A model generated the notes under the pieces. It had not been told where the DNA came from, ran no database searches, and saw only the letters and a list, made by a program, of their open reading frames with translations. From Ciona savignyi (Eukaryota > Chordata > Ascidiacea > Phlebobranchia > Cionidae), in assembly GCA_000149265.1 (NCBI GenBank), contig CH002516.1, positions 473,745-537,744 on the forward strand: a stretch of DNA of 64,000 nt. The letters are read 5' to 3'. Positions 59,642 to 64,000 of the stretch are shown here, one piece after another. Position numbers and translations under genes: made by a program. Position 1 is the stretch's first letter; each line of letters opens with the position of its first letter.

Positions 59642-59951
59642 GATGGAGCGGATGTGAGTGGTACCATGAGTCATTGTTTTATTAATTGTAAGAGTCTTTG
59701 TCTTTAAACGAGTGTTTTGCTGAGTTACAATGGTGGTAATTCCCCAATGTTTGTTTGGCTGCGGTGTTCTAGTTTTGCTGTAAAGTTTTGTAATAGTGGA
59801 GCAGTGCTTTGTGAAATAAAGGTGTTAATTTTGCATCTGCTAACTGTTTTGTTAGAAAAAAACTTCTTTTTTGAGAATTTTTAGTGACAGCCGTATTTGT
59901 GAGGTCAGTTTGCATTGAAGAAATAGGGAAAATAATTAGTTGAACGCCTCC
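59642..59951. mobile_element. Same MITE family, shorter copy (310 bp)
   Basis: Starts gatggagcggatg and ends gttgaacgcctcc, with TTAA at 59638-59641 and 59952-59955. Lacks part of the interior of the other two copies. Confidence 0.85.
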
Positions 59952-59955
59952 TTAA

Positions 59956-60400
59956 ACGCGCTCAGATTTAATACTTCGTAGTTTTAGCTCAAATCGAGTA
60001 CACAGCATGTGTGTATATCGACACTTTCGAAGTTGGTAAAATCTAAACTCAAGCAAATAAACCAACCAACTTACCGCGGCTTGTTCTTCCCCCTCCATTT
60101 CAGCTTCTCGTACTTTGTGCTTGAATCTTCCGCAGGAATCGCTTGCCTCTACGCGTTGTCTTCGTCGTTTCCTCGCGTTCGTCGATTAAGTAGATTTCTG
60201 CATGGAATGGTAAAGAATAAGTTAATGTTCGCGCTGACAAGTACAAATTACTCCTTTTACATTAATGCTAATGTTTATTATCAAGAAATTATTCGTATAC
60301 ATACACCCAATCACTTTACACCGGGAAATCCAGCACGAATTCCTACTCGCTCCCCGAAGTCTCTCTCAACGTTTCCCTTGTTCAATTAGTAGTTTCTACA
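59956..60400. other. Stretch with weak coding hints
   Basis: On the minus strand a short open frame around 60075-60180 (RKRRRQRVEASDSCGRF, ending MEGEEQAA before gtaagttgg) looks protein-like, but there is an upstream in-frame stop and no neighbouring exon. Bases 60310-60360 are the first member of the thrice-repeated motif described at 61350-61430. Confidence 0.3.
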
Positions 60401-60642
60401 TGGTAGATTGGAGTTAAAGTCACTATAATCATGGTAGACTGGGGTTAAAGTCATTATCATCATGGTAGATTGGGGTTAAAGTCATTATCATCATGGTAGA
60501 TTGGGGTTTAAGTCATTATCACCATGGTAGATTGGGGTTAAAGTCATATTATCATCATGGTAGATTGGGGTAAAAGTCACTATTATCAAGGTAGCTTGGG
60601 GGTAAAGTTATTATCATCGTAGTAGATTGGAGTTTAGTCATC
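60401..60642. repeat. Minisatellite, about 31-bp unit, eight copies
   Basis: Unit tggtagattggggttaaagt followed by cattatcatca, repeated about eight times with drift towards the right end. Confidence 0.9.
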
Positions 60643-62751
60643 AGAGAATGCCAAGCGCACGTGTGAACGAATCACCAATTTAAAAAAATGCTTTTTGAGT
60701 GTACGCTATATTTATTTTATCACCCTTGGTATATTTTATACAAAATTATTCACGTCGACCGTTAGTTTCCTGCAATTTAAATGACCCAGTGTACCCTTGA
60801 AAATTCCCAAAATATGGTATACCTAACCACACACCATATCAATCTTTTTACGTGTATAAATTAGGTGGAAAGACAAAATTACCTAAATATATATTAGTAG
60901 TAAATACGAACAAAAAAAAGTGGTATTAGACCAAACTTATCTTTAACCTTTTTTTTTCAAATAAAAATTCCACGAAAACTAGTGTTTAGTCACGGGATAC
61001 TTGTTTCGCCTTAACCGATGTCCGTTCTTCTCGATTCCTTACTCCGCAAAAGTTGTTTTTCAGGTTTTCTGCAGATTTTGATTTAATTATAAGAAGTATT
61101 AATTACACGATTCTGTCCAGCCTCATGTTTACACTTTGTACAGGAAATCCCAGCAATAATTAAAGACTACTGGCCTCTTGTTAGCGTTAATGTCTCTTTC
61201 GTAGTTTTATACATTTTTACGCGGAAGATATTCATTAAAATTTGTTTAAAATTGATTTTCTAACGAAATTTTACGCGTAAATAATGGTGAAATATGTGGT
61301 GATTAGTGTTTTTATTCTTCGACAAACTACCATTAATATCACTGAGCGCTCCTCGTTCTTTACCCCGGGAATCCAAGTAAGGATCGCGGATTACTCGCCT
61401 ACTTTTACCGGTTGTCACTGCGTCTTCGTGGTGCCAATAATATATTCTTTCAGTCAAATACGATTTAGAAACGATACATCACTAAATAAGCTAATAAGAT
61501 GATAGAATAACAACGCTTTCTATTGAATAAGGTGATTAATGACGAGGCAAACACCCTGGCGAATGTGTGTTGATACTTATATGTGTTGTTATTGATACCT
61601 GTATCTACACTTTTCATATTCGCTTAAAAATATTTTTTATTTAATTATACTGACACTTCTAGCAGCATGAAGTCATTTGATTCGCTACATCGCAAAACCT
61701 AAAGAGTAACGCACAGTCGCGGAGCCCCGTAGATATTTAGTAGAGTTCAGTATAGTAATGGCTGATGTAGGACAATATTTCGGTGCCGTGTAACATACCC
61801 GACCGGACTCACCTTTTTCTTTGTACAAGTGGTCCAAGCAAGGATCAAAAATTCCTCTCCCACACTTACCGATTCGTCTGACGTATTTCCTTCTTTGACT
61901 GAGCAGTTTGCACAGCAAATGGATAAATTAAAAAAAATTATTTTCTAAAAATCTAAAAATAAAATTTACCACAGTGTTTAAAATCAAACTATGTCTTACT
62001 TAGATTATTAATTATGTGCAGTGTCAGCCTCCTGTGAACCACCACCATTTGTAACACATATTAAACGTACGTTTATATTTTTATGTAAGCAGAGTTACTA
62101 TAACATGCTGTTTGTTTCAACCCGATTGTCGCCATTTTGGTTATGCAAATATAAACAAATGAGTATTCAATTTTGATACAACCTAATAATTCTGTGGTTT
62201 CGTGCAATGTCTAGAAAATGCATTGACGAAGGATACAACTAACTAGTTACCAGTTTCGAATCTGCAAACAATCGACGGAGAGGCTCCGCACTAATCCTTT
62301 ATGCTATTTTAGACTTAATTAAATTACACTCTGGTAACACGCGGTATTTAAAGTTCTACATAAAAAAGGTTTCATATAACTTAAGTATTACGATTACTCG
62401 CCTGTACACCTATTCGAACATAATGAAAATAAAAATAATATTTACAACAATAAAACCGTCAATACACTATGAAGCGACGAGGAAGTAAGGCCACCACGTA
62501 CGTCAATCAATCAGGAAGTAAATTAAATCCATCGATGCGCACACAATAAACGCACACCAAGCACATAACGTGTGATCAGGTGAGTAACTTTGCACAGAAG
62601 TCTGATTGGTGATTTTAGTAGGGAGTTGTGCTTTAGCTGGCATGATTAGTCACTACAACATATTATACAACAAAGAGTTTTTAACGTTGTCCACGAAAGC
62701 TATTATATCAAGCGCAAATACAATTTTGCTATTACATGCAAATAGGTTATA
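60643..62751. other. Mostly non-coding stretch with a repeated motif
   Basis: No gene supported. A motif of about 60-80 bp occurs at 60310-60360, 61350-61430 and 61805-61880. In minus-strand translation two of them give RVIRDPYLDSRGKERG and RGIFDPCLDHLYKEKG. Possible splice words (gtaagtgtgg, gtaaaagtagg, gtgagtccgg) sit next to two of them. The rest is AT-rich and featureless to me. Confidence 0.4.
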
Positions 62752-63211
62752 GATGGCGTATAACCAATTAAGACCTCTATGAACGGCAGGATGTGACGAG
62801 TGGTACCCTCCATGAGTCATTGTTTTTAAACTAGTGTTTTGCTGAGTAACAATGGTGGTGATTCCCCAATGTTTGTTTTGTTGAAAGCAGCATGTGCTAG
62901 GCTGCGCGCCGGTGTTCTCGTTTAGCTGTAACGTTTTGTAATCGTGGAGCAGTGCTTTGTAAAATAAAGGTGTTGAATGTGCATCTGCTAGCTGTTTTGT
63001 TGGAAAAAAGTTGCCGATGTACGAAGGGGTATGGGCTCAAAATTTTTAAACAAAATTTTGTAGGGTTTTGAGTTTAGGTTGCAGATCCAAGCTTTAATTT
63101 TAAATTGTGAAAAAATCTAAGACTTCCTATGTCAGGATTTTGAGTGACAGTCGTTTTTGTGAGGTCAGTTTGCATTGGAGAGATAGGGAAAATAATTAGT
63201 TGAACGCCTCC
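62752..63211. mobile_element. Same MITE family, copy 3 (460 bp)
   Basis: Nearly identical to 58295-58753 over its full length (gatggcgtataaccaatta...gaacgcctcc). Flanks TATA (62748-62751) and TAAA (63212-63215), an imperfect duplication. The high similarity between two unlinked copies means recent activity. Confidence 0.88.
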
Positions 63212-63479
63212 TAAATGAAAAACGGACTATTTTGAATTTTTTGCCAAAATCTCCAAATTTATAGAAATTTGAGTGTGGATAAATGTTACTAGTCAACTGT
63301 TGGTCTAAAATCTTACACTTAATTACTTATGCTAATTAGCAAAGTAATTAATTAGTCATTTTTTCTCATTTTTGGTTATTTTCACTCCGGTAGAGGGTCG
63401 TTCGGATATTTTTTCAAGAACCTAACTTTGAATGGCTTTTATAAATACCAGACAATCTTTCGATACAGGCTGTTAATCC
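63212..63479. other. Non-coding stretch
   Basis: AT-rich; nothing recognised. Confidence 0.35.
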
Positions 63480-63554
63480 GATTTGTGATATAGGACTGAA
63501 AAATGTACTCCTCTTGGTATCCACATGTGTACCTTTTTTTCATATTTTTCAATT

Positions 63555-63700
63555 TTGGGGCAGGTGTGAAGGCCTAGATGTGTTGTTGGACACTTATGCA
63601 TACAGAAGATATAAAAACTTACCAATCCTAACCATCCTTGATTGTCAAACATTGGTGAAAGAAGTGGAGGCGGACAAAATGTGGTCACACGAGGCTCAAA
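63555..63700 (+). CDS. Candidate exon of an unknown gene
   Basis: The plus-strand frame reads GRCEGLDVLLDTYAYRRYKN, LPILTILDCQTLVKEVEADK, MWSHEAQ before the donor CAAAG|gtgaca. The mixed hydrophobic/charged composition and the donor suggest real coding sequence. The left edge is uncertain (attttggggcag at 63549-63560 could be an acceptor). No family recognised. Confidence 0.4.
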
Positions 63701-63792
63701 GGTGACATTGGGTGTGTTTTTTTACTCAAAAACAACTATTTGTACCCTGGTTATGGACTTTAAACCTTTCAAATTACAGTGAAAAAATGTGC

Positions 63793-63978
63793 TGAAACTT
63801 GTGGAACATCAAGCAGTGAATTTTAATGTGTACGAAGAGTTTCAGTCATCACCAGTGACGCTGTCGCCAAATGAAATCTACAGAATGACCACCCTTCAGT
63901 CGAAGGCCTGTAATAGCCGAAGCAGTCAACCGAAACGGTTAAAATTTGGACCGGAGTCTCACAGAATGACCTCTCCTG
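63793..63978 (+). CDS. Candidate exon of an unknown gene, running off the right edge
   Basis: The frame reads LKLVEHQAVNFNVYEEFQSS, PVTLSPNEIYRMTTLQSK, then SRSSQPKRLKFGPESHRM and TSP, ending at a strong donor GA|gtaagtt. RMT occurs twice, at similar spacing from serine-rich stretches. The obvious acceptor (aaattacag, 63771-63779) would place a stop at the exon start in this frame, so the true left boundary is not settled and its join to 63555-63700 is unproven. Confidence 0.4.
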
Positions 63979-64000
63979 AGTAAGTTCAAACAGTTTAAAC

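Noticed and set aside
60075-60180. Possible first exon (MEGEEQAA before gtaagttgg) on the minus strand
   Set aside because: Only eight codons, an upstream in-frame stop, and the next 5 kb on that strand are mostly transposon remnants.

Overview
The window looks like a piece of an animal genome from a highly polymorphic species, most likely a tunicate of the Ciona type. This is an inference. It rests on AT-rich DNA, GT-AG introns, an NLR-type (NACHT plus ribonuclease-inhibitor LRR) receptor built from small phase-0 LRR exons, short tRNA-derived SINEs, hAT-type MITEs, BEL/Pao remnants, and what looks like a second haplotype assembled beside a 100-N gap. No rRNA, tRNA gene, CRISPR array or bacterial operon was seen.

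Host genes. The best supported gene is an NLR on the minus strand. A probable N-terminal exon (39903-40051) and a 21-nt micro-exon (34537-34557) match in phase the large NACHT exon (31000-32769). Two 3' cassettes follow at lower coordinates, each with two LRR exons and a stop-bearing last exon: cassette B (24598 to 22160) and cassette A (11108 to 8674). Further LRR exons lie at 6513-6671, 3536-3700 and 2642-2806, and an exon runs off the left edge (1-114). The NACHT exon carries one frame change and one LRR exon of cassette B is broken. Two copies of an eRF3 (GSPT1-like) pseudogene lie at the right ends of the duplicated blocks. Candidate exons of an unknown plus-strand gene lie at the far right.

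Large-scale layout. 1-6.7 kb: LRR exons in repeated intron units, with MITEs nested in older repeats. 8.56-15.90 kb and 22.05-29.48 kb: two copies of a 7.4-kb block (A and B) holding the 3' cassettes, a shared hAT MITE, a 53-bp hairpin, a reversed LTR-type element and the eRF3 remnant. 18.4-22.0 kb: BEL/Pao remnant between the blocks. 31-40 kb: NACHT exon and 5' exons, with a non-autonomous LTR element and a satellite in the introns. 40.1-43.0 and 45.1-47.3 kb: an older, more diverged duplication. 47.3-50.2 kb: a young non-autonomous LTR element. 50.2-51.8 and 52.0-54.0 kb: near-identical copies either side of the gap, the second lacking that element, so probably the other haplotype. 54.4-59.6 kb: a second BEL/Pao remnant with a 1.4-kb insertion of unknown type and a MITE inside it. 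60-64 kb: minisatellite, a thrice-repeated short motif, a MITE and the candidate exons.

How it fits together. The biologically most interesting signal is in the NLR 3' cassettes: their exons differ several-fold more than their own introns, and in the last exon every difference between the copies changes an amino acid. That fits a receptor locus in which LRR/3' cassettes are duplicated and diversified while transposable elements accumulate in the introns.
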